Origin: Murinocardiopsis flavida
GTDB taxonomy: Bacteria > Actinomycetota > Actinomycetes > Streptosporangiales > Streptosporangiaceae
Assembly: GCF_003014485.1 (NCBI RefSeq)
Contig: NZ_PYGA01000029.1
Coordinates: 1 to 64,000, forward strand
Length of the DNA: 64,000 nt
Direction of reading: 5' to 3'
Position 1 is the first letter of the stretch. Every line of letters starts with the position of its first letter. Below, in pieces: positions 1 through 7,207 of this stretch. Below the pieces are notes generated by a model. It ran no database searches, was not told the DNA's origin, and saw only the letters and a program-made list of their open reading frames with translations. A program made the position numbers and the translations under genes.

Positions 1-1050
1 GCCGCGGCGATGCCCGCCCCCGCGGCCGAGGCGAGCCACGCCACCCTCTACACCGCGATGTCCGGCCTCTTCATCGACGTGCCCATCAGCCCCGGCACAC
101 CCGACCTGGACGCGCTCGGCGTCGAAGACCCCGACACCGCCCTGGACAACGGCGCGAAACCGCACCCGTGGGACCTCACCGGCCACACCACCTCACCCGA
201 GGACGACATCGTCGAGAACGCCGCGGGCACCAACATCAACCTGAACGCCGACGTCCTATTCGACACCGACGAGTCCACCCTGACCGGCAAGGCCGACGAC
301 ATCCTCGCCGAGGCCGCCGCCGAGATCGAGAGTTACGGAGTCACCAAGGTCGACATCGCCGGACACACCGACAGCACCGGCGACGACGCCGTCAACAAGC
401 CCCTCTCGGACAAGCGCGCCGAAGCGGTGCGCACCGCGCTGGAGGACCTGATCGACGCCGAGGTCGACTTCACCGCGACCGGACACGGTGCGGCCGAGCC
501 CATCGCCTCCAACGACACCGAGGAGGGCCGCCTGCGCAACCGCAGGGTCACCGTCACCATCCCCCAGGACGCCAAGCCCGACTCGGCCCCCTCACCGGGC
601 GCCGGATCGGGTGCGACGGGCGCGCCCGCCACGGAGTTCAGCGCGAAGACCGCCGAGGACGAGAAGGCCACCGTGCGGCTCACGGGCCTGCGGCGCCTGG
701 CCGGTGAGGTCGTCATGCTCACCTACACCGTGACCAACGACGATTCCGAGGAGATCGGCGACTGGACCCCCGTCGACACCGCCGACCCCTGGACCTACAT
801 GCTCACACCGCCCTCGGGCCTGTCCCTGCGCGACCCCGCCACCGAACGCGAGTACGGCACCGCCGGCTATGTGCCCAAGGGCGAGTCCGACGCCCTGCTC
901 GCCTGCGCGTGCAGCGACATCGACAGCTACCTCCGACCCGGGGAGTCCACCGGTGAGTTCACCAACCTGATGATCGTGCCGGAGAACGTCACGACCGTGG
1001 ACGTCACCGGCGACCGCCTGCCCGCCATGAAGGGCGTCGCCATCGACTAG
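1..1050 (+). CDS. OmpA-family protein, 5' end cut by the window
   Basis: The reading frame is open to the first base, so the gene probably begins upstream; the first ATG is at 10. An OmpA_C peptidoglycan-binding fold spans about residues 75-185. It shows the GHTDSTGDDAVN segment followed by LSDKRAEAV, and the closing GRLRNRRVTVTI. A C-terminal domain of about 140 residues contains a CACS pair and resembles the extra domain of other actinobacterial OmpA-like proteins. A signal or membrane segment is not visible, probably because it lies upstream. Anchoring to the cell wall is inferred from the family. The neighbours give no pathway. Confidence 0.85.
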   Translation, partial: AAAMPAPAAEASHATLYTAMSGLFIDVPISPGTPDLDALGVEDPDTALDNGAKPHPWDLTGHTTSPEDDIVENAAGTNINLNADVLFDTDESTLTGKADDILAEAAAEIESYGVTKVDIAGHTDSTGDDAVNKPLSDKRAEAVRTALEDLIDAEVDFTATGHGAAEPIASNDTEEGRLRNRRVTVTIPQDAKPDSAPSPGAGSGATGAPATEFSAKTAEDEKATVRLTGLRRLAGEVVMLTYTVTNDDSEEIGDWTPVDTADPWTYMLTPPSGLSLRDPATEREYGTAGYVPKGESDALLACACSDIDSYLRPGESTGEFTNLMIVPENVTTVDVTGDRLPAMKGVAID

Positions 1051-1259
1051 CACCCGCGCCGCGGTACCGCGGGCTCCTTGCACGGTCCGGGCCGGCGCCC
1101 CGGTCCGCTGCCCGGGGGGCACGTCGGCCGCGGGCCCACCGCCGATGCCGCCCGGACCGGGCTCCGTGCGCTCCCGCCCCGGCACGATCCAGCGCTTCCC
1201 CCGACGGTTGGGTACGCCATGTACGGCCCAGAGCCGCACCTCTGCAACGCACCCGCGGC

Positions 1260-1322
1260 CAGACCCTGCACGACAAGGTGGTCGGCACCGTGGCCGCACG
1301 CACCGCATCCGTCCGCGAGTGA
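1260..1322 (+). pseudogene. Possible remnant of an RDD-family membrane protein C-terminus
   Basis: About 20 codons before the TGA at 1320-1322 read QTLHDKVVGTVAARTASVRE. This resembles the conserved end of RDD membrane proteins (R-Q-T-L-H-D-K-x-x-G-T-V-V). No membrane helices can be read upstream in this frame, so at most a terminal scrap remains. It could be chance. Confidence 0.3.
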
Positions 1323-1362
1323 GCGGCATCCCCGGCACGGCGTGCCGAACCTGACGTGAATC

Positions 1363-1398
1363 GGCGCCGTCCCCGGCGTACGCGCCGGGGACGGCGCC
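1363..1398. terminator. 16-bp perfect hairpin with TACG loop
   Basis: Arms 1363-1378 and 1383-1398 are exactly complementary around a four-base loop. There is no T tract, as is common for actinobacterial terminators. It lies about 310 bases after the OmpA-type gene. Confidence 0.55.
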
Positions 1399-1496
1399 CT
1401 GCGGTGCCTGCGGCATCGGAGGCGCCCCGCCCACCGGACGCGAGCCCAGATGGGCGGGGGCCGCCCACGTGTCCGCGGCCGGGCGTATCGCGCAGA

Positions 1497-1550
1497 CCCG
1501 ACCACCCCTTTAATTCGCAAGTTAACTTGCGAATTAAAGGGGTGGTCGGG
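1497..1550. promoter_or_regulatory. Perfect 54-bp palindrome with an AT-rich core
   Basis: The two 27-base arms are exactly complementary with no loop. The centre falls between 1523 and 1524 in the core GCAAGTTAACTTGC. The core and its AATTAAA flanks are AT-rich inside GC-rich DNA. It ends about 50 bases upstream of the ribosome-binding site of the small gene at 1613. A TTGCGA/CACACT pair with 17-base spacing (1528-1556) could be a promoter overlapping the right arm. An operator, a cruciform site or the footprint of a lost element are all possible. Confidence 0.6.
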
Positions 1551-1612
1551 CACACTGGCGACACCACGCCACACGCCCACCCGAGGGCGGGCCCACCCAT
1601 AGGAGAGTCCCG

Positions 1613-1867
1613 ATGCACCGCAGCACGACCTCGGCGCTCGTCGGCGCACCCGCCACCCCCAGGGCAGGGCGCGCCGATCAGGTGCGCGAGCACAGAGCCG
1701 CTCGCCTGCACCGCTGGTTCGAGGCGCAGCGGCTCCGCGAACGGGCCCCGGCCCGCACCGGCCGCGGTGCCGCCGTGCACCGCGCCACCGGCCCCGGCGC
1801 AGCGGGCATCGCCTCCAGCGGCCAGAGCACAGACACCGCAACCGGGACCCCCACCGCGAGCACGTAG
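1613..1867 (+). CDS. Small basic protein of unknown function
   Basis: An 84-residue ORF starts at an ATG preceded by an AGGAGAG ribosome-binding site at about 1602. Residues 20-45 are rich in Arg, Glu and His and would form an amphipathic helix (DQVREHRAARLHRWFEAQRL). The rest is Ala/Gly/Thr-rich and probably disordered. I do not recognise a family. Support for a real gene comes from the good ribosome-binding site and the palindrome upstream. The biased composition means it could also be chance. Confidence 0.4.
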   Translation: MHRSTTSALVGAPATPRAGRADQVREHRAARLHRWFEAQRLRERAPARTGRGAAVHRATGPGAAGIASSGQSTDTATGTPTAST

Positions 1868-2037
1868 AGCCGGGGCCCGGGCACGCGCCCGTCCGAGACA
1901 CCGACCGCGATCGAAGGAAAGGAGTGGTACACCGCATCGCAAGGCACTAGGGACCCCATCGCCGCCGGCGCCCGCGCCGTCTCCCCACCCTGAGCGCCAC
2001 CCGCGCTCGGGCGAGTGGTCATGCCACGATAAGCGGC

Positions 2038-2295
2038 ATGAGCACCTCCGTTCCCAAGGGCGGGTGGCCCGAGACCCGCGCGGAGCTCGCGCGTCGGCAC
2101 GGCGTCTCCGAATCGACCGTCAAACGCGCCCTCGACACCGCCGCGGCCCGCCACAGCGAGGAGCCCGACCGGAACGAGCCGCCCCCGCAACCGGTCAACC
2201 CGGGCGCGGTCAGGAACCTGAGGTGGCTGCCGAGCGAGTTCGACCCGTGGTGGCGCAACCGCCGGCGACGCGGGCGCCCTCCCAAGGAAAGCTAA
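2038..2295 (+). CDS. Small helix-turn-helix DNA-binding protein
   Basis: This 85-residue protein has an N-terminal HTH (ELARRHGVSESTVKRAL, about residues 16-33) of the type seen in small MerR/AlpA-like regulators. The C-terminus is basic and ends RRRRGRPPKES, like an AT-hook. Its stop is 6 bases before the serine recombinase start, and AAGGAAAG near its own end would serve as the recombinase's ribosome-binding site. The two genes are therefore probably one operon. A directionality or regulatory role for the recombinase is inferred from that linkage. Confidence 0.7.
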   Translation: MSTSVPKGGWPETRAELARRHGVSESTVKRALDTAAARHSEEPDRNEPPPQPVNPGAVRNLRWLPSEFDPWWRNRRRRGRPPKES

Positions 2296-2301
2296 CGCCC
2301 C

Positions 2302-3513
2302 ATGCCGTCCGGCTTCCCCCCGCCGATCGACCTCACCTCGCTGCCCGGGTTCGCCCGCACCGACGTGCGCACCCCCCACATCACGGTGTTCCTCGGCCGC
2401 GTCAGCACCAAGGACAACCAGGACCCGTGCAGCTCCATCCCCGGTCAGGCCGCGACATGCCGCCCCCGGCTCGACGACGGTGAGGCCTTCGCCGGGCACT
2501 ATTGGGACGTCGAGTCCGGATACCTCGGACTGGACAAGCGCTCTCTGGGAGACGAAGCGTTCTACCGGCAGCTCGGGGTCCCGCTGCCCCGCGACGGAGG
2601 CTTGACCGAGCTTCTTGAGGCTGCCCGGGCCGGGCACATCACCCGGGTCCTCTGCGAGCGCAGCGACCGGTGCGCCCGCGACATGCTCGCGGTGCTCACC
2701 GTCGAGGACCTCCTGGCCGAGGCGGGCGCCGAGCTCGTCTACGCCAACGAACCCACGATCGAATCCAGTCGAGGGCGGTTGAGTTCCGGGCACCTGCGGA
2801 TGCGGCGGGGCGGCCAGGTCGAGGCCGAAGTTTTCAAGGTCACCATGGGGGAGATGTCGGAGCGCGGGCAGATCCAGCACGCCGTGCAGGGCTACAACCA
2901 CGGCACCCCGCCCTACCCCTACATCACCCGCATCGACCCCGACGCCCCGGTCCGCGCCGACCGGTTCCTGCGCCGCCCCAAGCGGCGCCTGGCCCTGCAC
3001 CCGGACCCGCGCCGGTTCGACACCATGGTGGAGATGTCCCGTCTGCGGCGCGCCGAGCGCGCCGCAGACGCCGAGATCGTGAACCTGTTCGCGTCCGACC
3101 CGGGCGCCCACCCCATCGACACCCAGTGGACCCACCAGAGGGTGGCCGGGCTGCTGGCCAACCCCAAGCTCACCGGGCACCAGGTGTGGGGGCGCAAGAC
3201 CGCACGCGGCACCCGTCTGCGCCCGATCGAGGAGTGGATCTGGTCGCCGCACCCCACCCACCCCGCGGTCCTCACCATCGAGGAATGGGCGGAGGCCCAG
3301 ACGATCACCGCGCAGATGCGCGCGAGCCGCCGGGACGGCATGGCGCGGGTCCGCGACGCCGCCTCCGCGCAGGGCATGGGCGTGCAGGTCATCCGCTCCA
3401 ACGACCGCCACGTCGTCTACGGGGTAGGCCCGCACCAGTTCGTGGTGCGGCGCGGCGCCCTTGACGACGCCACCGCCGAACAGGTCATCAGCCACCTGAG
3501 GGCGGCCGCATGA
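2302..3513 (+). CDS. Large serine recombinase (site-specific integrase/resolvase family)
   Basis: This 403-residue protein would cut and rejoin DNA through a phosphoserine intermediate. The resolvase core begins at about residue 28 with FLGRVSTKDNQ, in which Ser35 is the expected nucleophile, followed by SSIPGQ. The recombinase domain is visible at about residues 275-300 (QWTHQRVAGLLANPKLTG, then a VWGRK segment). It is shorter than typical 450-600-residue family members. No zinc ribbon follows the recombinase domain, so the C-terminal DNA-binding region looks reduced. It follows an HTH gene by 6 bases and overlaps a HicB-like gene by ATGA. It probably mobilised part of the first 12 kb; its attachment sites were not found. 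Confidence 0.85.
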   Translation: MPSGFPPPIDLTSLPGFARTDVRTPHITVFLGRVSTKDNQDPCSSIPGQAATCRPRLDDGEAFAGHYWDVESGYLGLDKRSLGDEAFYRQLGVPLPRDGGLTELLEAARAGHITRVLCERSDRCARDMLAVLTVEDLLAEAGAELVYANEPTIESSRGRLSSGHLRMRRGGQVEAEVFKVTMGEMSERGQIQHAVQGYNHGTPPYPYITRIDPDAPVRADRFLRRPKRRLALHPDPRRFDTMVEMSRLRRAERAADAEIVNLFASDPGAHPIDTQWTHQRVAGLLANPKLTGHQVWGRKTARGTRLRPIEEWIWSPHPTHPAVLTIEEWAEAQTITAQMRASRRDGMARVRDAASAQGMGVQVIRSNDRHVVYGVGPHQFVVRRGALDDATAEQVISHLRAAA

Positions 3514-3950
3514 CGGGCCAGGGAGTCGAGACGCCGCACGAGCGCGCGGTGGTGTGCACGGCGCACCGACAGGGCCGCCGGTGGTACGCCACCGCCTCCG
3601 ACCTCGGAGTGCACACGCACGGGCGCACCCTGACCGAGATCGCCGGGCTGGTCGCCGACGCTGCGGCCCTGGCGCTCGACACGGCGCCCGAAGAGATCAC
3701 CGTCGAGGTGGTCCCGGTCTCGGCCGAGCTGGACGCCGTGGCGCAAACGCGGTCCGCAGCAGCGCACGCGCAAACCGCTGCGGTGCGCAAGCTGAGGTCG
3801 CAGGGTGTGACGTGGCCGGATGTGGCGCGGTCGGTCGGGGTCCCGCAGCACCGCGCGCGGGCCCTGGCCCGCCGGGAATCGCAGGAGGAGGTGGACGATG
3901 CGAAGGCTCCGGTAAGCGAACCGGTCGTGGGCGAGCCGCGGTCGGCGTAG
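3510..3950 (+). CDS. HicB-like small protein with C-terminal HTH
   Basis: This 146-residue product starts inside the recombinase stop (ATGA overlap). The N-terminal half (about residues 12-70, WYATASDLGVHTHGRTLTEI) looks like the HicB/DUF1902 fold of antitoxins that degrade or sense substrate. A helical segment follows at about 95-120, with VTWPDVARSVGVPQHRARAL resembling an HTH. No HicA toxin is present next to it. An orphan antitoxin-like regulator of the recombinase operon is the most economical reading. Confidence 0.6.
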   Translation: MTGQGVETPHERAVVCTAHRQGRRWYATASDLGVHTHGRTLTEIAGLVADAAALALDTAPEEITVEVVPVSAELDAVAQTRSAAAHAQTAAVRKLRSQGVTWPDVARSVGVPQHRARALARRESQEEVDDAKAPVSEPVVGEPRSA

Positions 3951-3959
3951 GGTCGCAGC

Positions 3960-4108
3960 ATGCTCCCCGACAGTTCGGGGATGAAGCCCTCTCGTGGCTC
4001 CCGCGCACAACCGCAGGACCGTGCTCCCCGCGCACGCGGGGATGGGCCCGCGCCAGCGGTCAGGACCGCCCCCTCCCGGACAGGCCCCGCGCATGCGGGG
4101 GTGAACCG
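3960..4108 (+). CRISPR. Degenerate three-repeat type I-E CRISPR remnant
   Basis: Three 29-base units begin near 3960, 4021 and 4080 with spacers of about 30-32 bases. The central unit starts GTGCTCCCCGCGCACGCGGG, the actinobacterial type I-E repeat with its stem. The outer two have lost several bases (CCCCGACAGTTCGGGG, GCCCCGCGCATGCGGGGG). No cas gene is in the window. Apart from these repeats, 3951-4358 holds nothing I can identify. Confidence 0.7.
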
Positions 4109-4358
4109 CCCGGTCGGCCGGGCTGGGCACGACACCAGGGCGCGTCGGGATGGCGCCCCAGACGCCTCCTCCGCCACCGGCCCCCGGCGAGCTGGCCTGC
4201 CCGATCAGCTCGCCGGGGTTCACCCTTTGCAAGCACCCCAGTAGACCGGCGGCGACGGCACGGGCTATCCTCCCGTCCGCACCTCTGAACCGGGACATCG
4301 GTGCGGGGTGGAAGCGACCGACGGAATCCCACTCATGCGTGGCTCGAAGGAACCTCCG

Positions 4359-4496
4359 ATGGACATGCGGCTGCCGTCTCCGATCAACGAGCTTGCCGAC
4401 GATCGGCTGGCCGCGGTCGGCGTACGGGTGCTGCTGAATCGCGGCGATCTCATCGGCTCCGAGGTGCCGGGCAATAGGTTCCGCAAGCTCCGCTGA
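4359..4496 (+). pseudogene. 5' fragment of a D-cysteine desulfhydrase/ACC deaminase-type gene
   Basis: A GAAGGAA ribosome-binding site and ATG at 4359 open a 45-codon frame that matches the start of PLP-dependent D-cysteine desulfhydrases. Visible segments are PSPINELADDRLAAVGVRVL, then LIGSEVPGNRFRKL. The frame stops at 4494-4496, right after the segment that would lead to the PLP lysine region. About 85% of the gene is missing. The break lies 54 bases before a second CRISPR remnant, so a deletion or array-linked rearrangement probably removed the rest. Confidence 0.65.
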
Positions 4497-4549
4497 ACCT
4501 CGCACGGCCCCGAGAGCACGGAAACCGGGTGCCCAAGAGGTGCGCAATC

Positions 4550-4638
4550 GGTCGTCCCGCGCGCACGTGGGCCGCACTCGAACAGGTCCTCGAACCGCTT
4601 GTCGAGCAGGGGTCGTCCCGCGCGCACGTGGGCCGCAC
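4550..4638 (+). CRISPR. Two-repeat CRISPR remnant with one spacer
   Basis: Two identical 28-base repeats (4550-4577 and 4611-4638, beginning GGTCGTCCCGCGCGCACGTG) flank a 33-base spacer. The 61-base period equals that of type I-E arrays and of the remnant at 3960. The repeat sequence differs from the first remnant. No cas genes or leader are visible. It sits directly beside the 3' end of tnpB. Confidence 0.65.
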
Positions 4639-4654
4639 ACTGCCCGACCTGCGA

Positions 4655-6172
4655 CTACTCGGAGCCGTTATCGTCTTGTGGCCTACGTGCTGAGGACGTC
4701 GGCGGATTACTCCGCCGAGGTGGCGCCGGCCCGATCAGGCCGGCGTCTTCCCGGTTCACCGGTCGCCGCCTGCTGCCCCGAAGGGCAGCAGGACTTCCAC
4801 GACCTCCGCGGGCGTTTATGGTCTCCCCCCTACCAGGGGCGACCGTGCCGGGTCCCGGCACCGGTTCCGCGTGAGCGGCAATATTACGCGCGGCATTGAG
4901 ATCGCGGTCGACCCGCATCCCGCACTCCGCGCAGACGAACACCCGATCAGCGAGCGTTTGGCTTGGGTGTCGCCATCCGCATGCCGAGCAGGTCTTGCTG
5001 GAGGGGAACCAGCGGTCGACAACCGCCAACCGGGACCCGTACCAGGAAGTCTTGTAATCGAGCTGGCGCCGCAACTCGGCCAGGGCCGCGTCCAGAAGGG
5101 AGCGGTTCAGCCCGGCCTTGGCCGCCACGTTGGACCCCGGGGCCTCGACCGTTCCGCGCGCCGACCGGGTCATCCCGCCGACATTCAGATCCTCCACCGC
5201 CACACACGCAAACGTGGTCACGAGCCGCTTGGACAGGGCGTGCAGGGTCGTCGCGCGCTTCAAGGCGACCGCGTGGTACAAGCGCCCCACCCGGACCGCG
5301 GCCTTCTTCCGCCGCGCCGAGCCCTTCTCCGTTCGCGCCAGTGCCCGCTGGGCTTTGGCCAGGCGTTTAGCAGCGGCGCGCACATGGCGCGGGTTATCGA
5401 TCAGTACCGCGCCCTCGACCGGCTTCGACAGGGCCGCGAGGTGATGGGTCCCCAGGTCGACGCCGACGCGGCCGTTGCGGCGCTGGCGCCGCGTGGGCGC
5501 GGGCAGATCGGTCTCCACCTCGCACAGCACGCTGGCGTACCAGCGCGACCCCCCGCGCGAGACCGTCACCGACTTCACCACGGCCGCACCCGAGGCGACT
5601 AGGCGGTGCATCCGCTTGCCGGAGTCGTGCAGCCGCACCGATCCCAACTTCGTGTGCAGATTCAGCCGGCGGTAGCCCTCCAGCCGCAGCATGGGCGTGG
5701 CGCCCTTCTTGTTGTGCAGCCGGAAGGAATCCCGGGAACGGTGCTTGGACTTGAACCGGGGGTAGCCCACGCGGCGGCCGGCGCGCTTGCCGGTGAGCGA
5801 GTCCAACCAGTTCTTCCACGCCTGGTCAGCATCGTTGAACGCCGACTGGAAGCAGTAGCTCGGGATCTGGTGATGCCAGGGGGCGATTCCGTCCTCGCCC
5901 GTCCGGTCGTCGCCCCGCGTGGCGATGAACTCCTTGTACACCGCGGGCTTGCGCGGGATCGCGATACCGCAGTGCCGGCGGGCCTCCGACTCCTCCATCC
6001 TCTCGGCCACGAGTGCGTCGACGCGCTCGCGCCACTGCTGGTGGGCCTGGATCTTCATCCCCAGCGCGAAGTTGTAGCCCCTTCGTGCGGCTCCCGCGTA
6101 CCGCTTCAGCTTAGTGCGCTGGTCCGCAGTCGGGTCGAGCGCGAACTTGAAGGCGCGCAGTACCGTCGCCAT
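4655..6172 (-). CDS. tnpB: TnpB RNA-guided nuclease of an IS200/IS605-type element
   Basis: This is a 505-residue TnpB, the IS-encoded RuvC nuclease ancestral to Cas12. The ATG at 6172 is preferred because GGAGG lies 8 bases upstream; a GTG at 6181 is in frame. The RuvC residues are present: Asp239 (GRVGVDLGT), Glu327 (VAVEDLNV) and Asp424 (VDRDLNAARN). The zinc ribbon pairs are CSACG and CAECG. About 70 further residues after the last catalytic Asp are of low complexity, where the DNA instead folds as an RNA. No tnpA is nearby, so the element is non-autonomous. By family precedent the protein cuts DNA guided by the RNA from its own 3' end. Confidence 0.93.
   Translation of the reverse strand: MATVLRAFKFALDPTADQRTKLKRYAGAARRGYNFALGMKIQAHQQWRERVDALVAERMEESEARRHCGIAIPRKPAVYKEFIATRGDDRTGEDGIAPWHHQIPSYCFQSAFNDADQAWKNWLDSLTGKRAGRRVGYPRFKSKHRSRDSFRLHNKKGATPMLRLEGYRRLNLHTKLGSVRLHDSGKRMHRLVASGAAVVKSVTVSRGGSRWYASVLCEVETDLPAPTRRQRRNGRVGVDLGTHHLAALSKPVEGAVLIDNPRHVRAAAKRLAKAQRALARTEKGSARRKKAAVRVGRLYHAVALKRATTLHALSKRLVTTFACVAVEDLNVGGMTRSARGTVEAPGSNVAAKAGLNRSLLDAALAELRRQLDYKTSWYGSRLAVVDRWFPSSKTCSACGWRHPSQTLADRVFVCAECGMRVDRDLNAARNIAAHAEPVPGPGTVAPGRGETINARGGRGSPAALRGSRRRPVNREDAGLIGPAPPRRSNPPTSSARRPQDDNGSE
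4660..4880 (-). ncRNA. Candidate omega RNA (reRNA) overlapping the tnpB 3' end
   Basis: Three strong stems follow one another on the minus strand. The first, 4792-4769, has a 10-bp stem with a TTCG tetraloop. The second, 4744-4725, has a 7-bp stem. The third, 4717-4700, has a 7-bp stem with a GTAA (GNRA) tetraloop. They lie where the protein sequence becomes unstructured, as known for TnpB guide-RNA scaffolds. The guide would be the sequence at and below about 4655, next to the CRISPR repeat. Exact ends are not resolvable by eye. Confidence 0.6.
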
Positions 6173-6406
6173 CCCGCTCACCTCCCGCCCGCATCGCGGT
6201 GCCCTCCGCCGCCCATCTGCTTGGAGGTGACCTTAGGAGCCGGTACCGACAAAACCGCGCCCCGGCGGCCCACCGGCCCGCGCCCCGCCTTGACTTCCCT
6301 CCACACCGCGAAAGCCCGAATGCAAGAGTCATGCTCGCTGATGAAGTGTGATGCGTATGATAGTGAGCGTCGGTGAAGTGCTTGTGGTCCCTGGGAGTGT
6401 GCGGCC

Positions 6407-7207
6407 GTGAAGATACCCCCCGCTGAGTGGAGTACCGCGCGCTTCGGCGAGAACGCCGCCGCTCTGGCCAGAGCGCTGGGCGACGGGCTCAGCGACATGC
6501 AGGACGCCGTACTGAACACCCAGGGCAGCGCGCGCTCGAAGACGAGATTCGCTTCCGGACAGGCGCGGATGACCAACCAGCACGAGCGCCTCACCGAGAA
6601 GGTCATGGCCCTGGGGCTGCCCGACACGTTCACCGTGCGCCCGGACCGGGCCTTCTATGAACTGGTCGTGGTCGGCGACGCCCTGTTCCTGCCCTACTGC
6701 GACGGAGCGGCCGCGCAGACCGCGCCGAACTCCGCGTGGCCCAAGCGCACGATGTCGGGCATCGTCAAGGAACTCTTCACCTTCGCCCTCCCGGCGCAGT
6801 GGGTCCAGGACCCCTTCGAAGCGTTCGAAGCCGAGCCGGAGGTCGAGCGGAGCCCGTCGCTGGCCAGCCTGCCGGAAAACACCCGGCTCGTGCTCGTGCC
6901 CTACACCATGAACCTCTCCGGCCTCCTACAGGCGTGGTGGGGAGAGGCGGCCTTGCTCGATGACACCGGTGCCCTGGAATGGAAGAGTGTCCCCGAGCAA
7001 CTGCCGGTCCGACCCGCTGACACCATCGTGCGTGAGGCGCTGCGGGATGCGGCCCCCGCGGGAACAGTCGGGGACCGCTTCGATGCCGGAGACCTGCCCG
7101 AGGTCGCGCTTTCCCCGCGCCGCGACGGCGATCGGCAGCTCGAAGTTCCGCCCGTGTCCGAGATCGAACCGATGGAACCGAAGTCCCAGGACGATGACCA
7201 GGACTGA
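6407..7207 (+). CDS. Uncharacterised partner of the XRE-ImmA/IrrE protease
   Basis: This 266-residue soluble protein starts at a GTG with GGGAG nine bases upstream. I do not recognise a family. The N-terminal 70 residues are helical; the middle has hydrophobic beta-like segments (ELVVVGDALFLPYC, TRLVLVPYTMNLSGLLQAWW). The C-terminus is acidic and ends KSQDDDQD. A TATGAT -10-like box lies at 6356-6361. The next gene overlaps it by 14 bases, which points to coupled translation and a joint function. By analogy with ImmA-regulator pairs it may be a substrate, toxin or sensor; this is inference. Confidence 0.75.
   Translation: MKIPPAEWSTARFGENAAALARALGDGLSDMQDAVLNTQGSARSKTRFASGQARMTNQHERLTEKVMALGLPDTFTVRPDRAFYELVVVGDALFLPYCDGAAAQTAPNSAWPKRTMSGIVKELFTFALPAQWVQDPFEAFEAEPEVERSPSLASLPENTRLVLVPYTMNLSGLLQAWWGEAALLDDTGALEWKSVPEQLPVRPADTIVREALRDAAPAGTVGDRFDAGDLPEVALSPRRDGDRQLEVPPVSEIEPMEPKSQDDDQD

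Noticed and set aside
1678-3495. A 605-codon minus-strand ORF
   Set aside because: It is the shadow of the HTH and serine recombinase genes, with Gly/Ala/Arg-rich composition.
3510-3950. A HicA-HicB toxin-antitoxin pair
   Set aside because: Only the HicB-like part is visible; no HicA double-stranded RNA-binding-type toxin ORF is adjacent.
4669-4696. A third CRISPR repeat inside the end of tnpB
   Set aside because: Only TCGTC and ACGTG blocks match at roughly the right spacing; too weak to claim.
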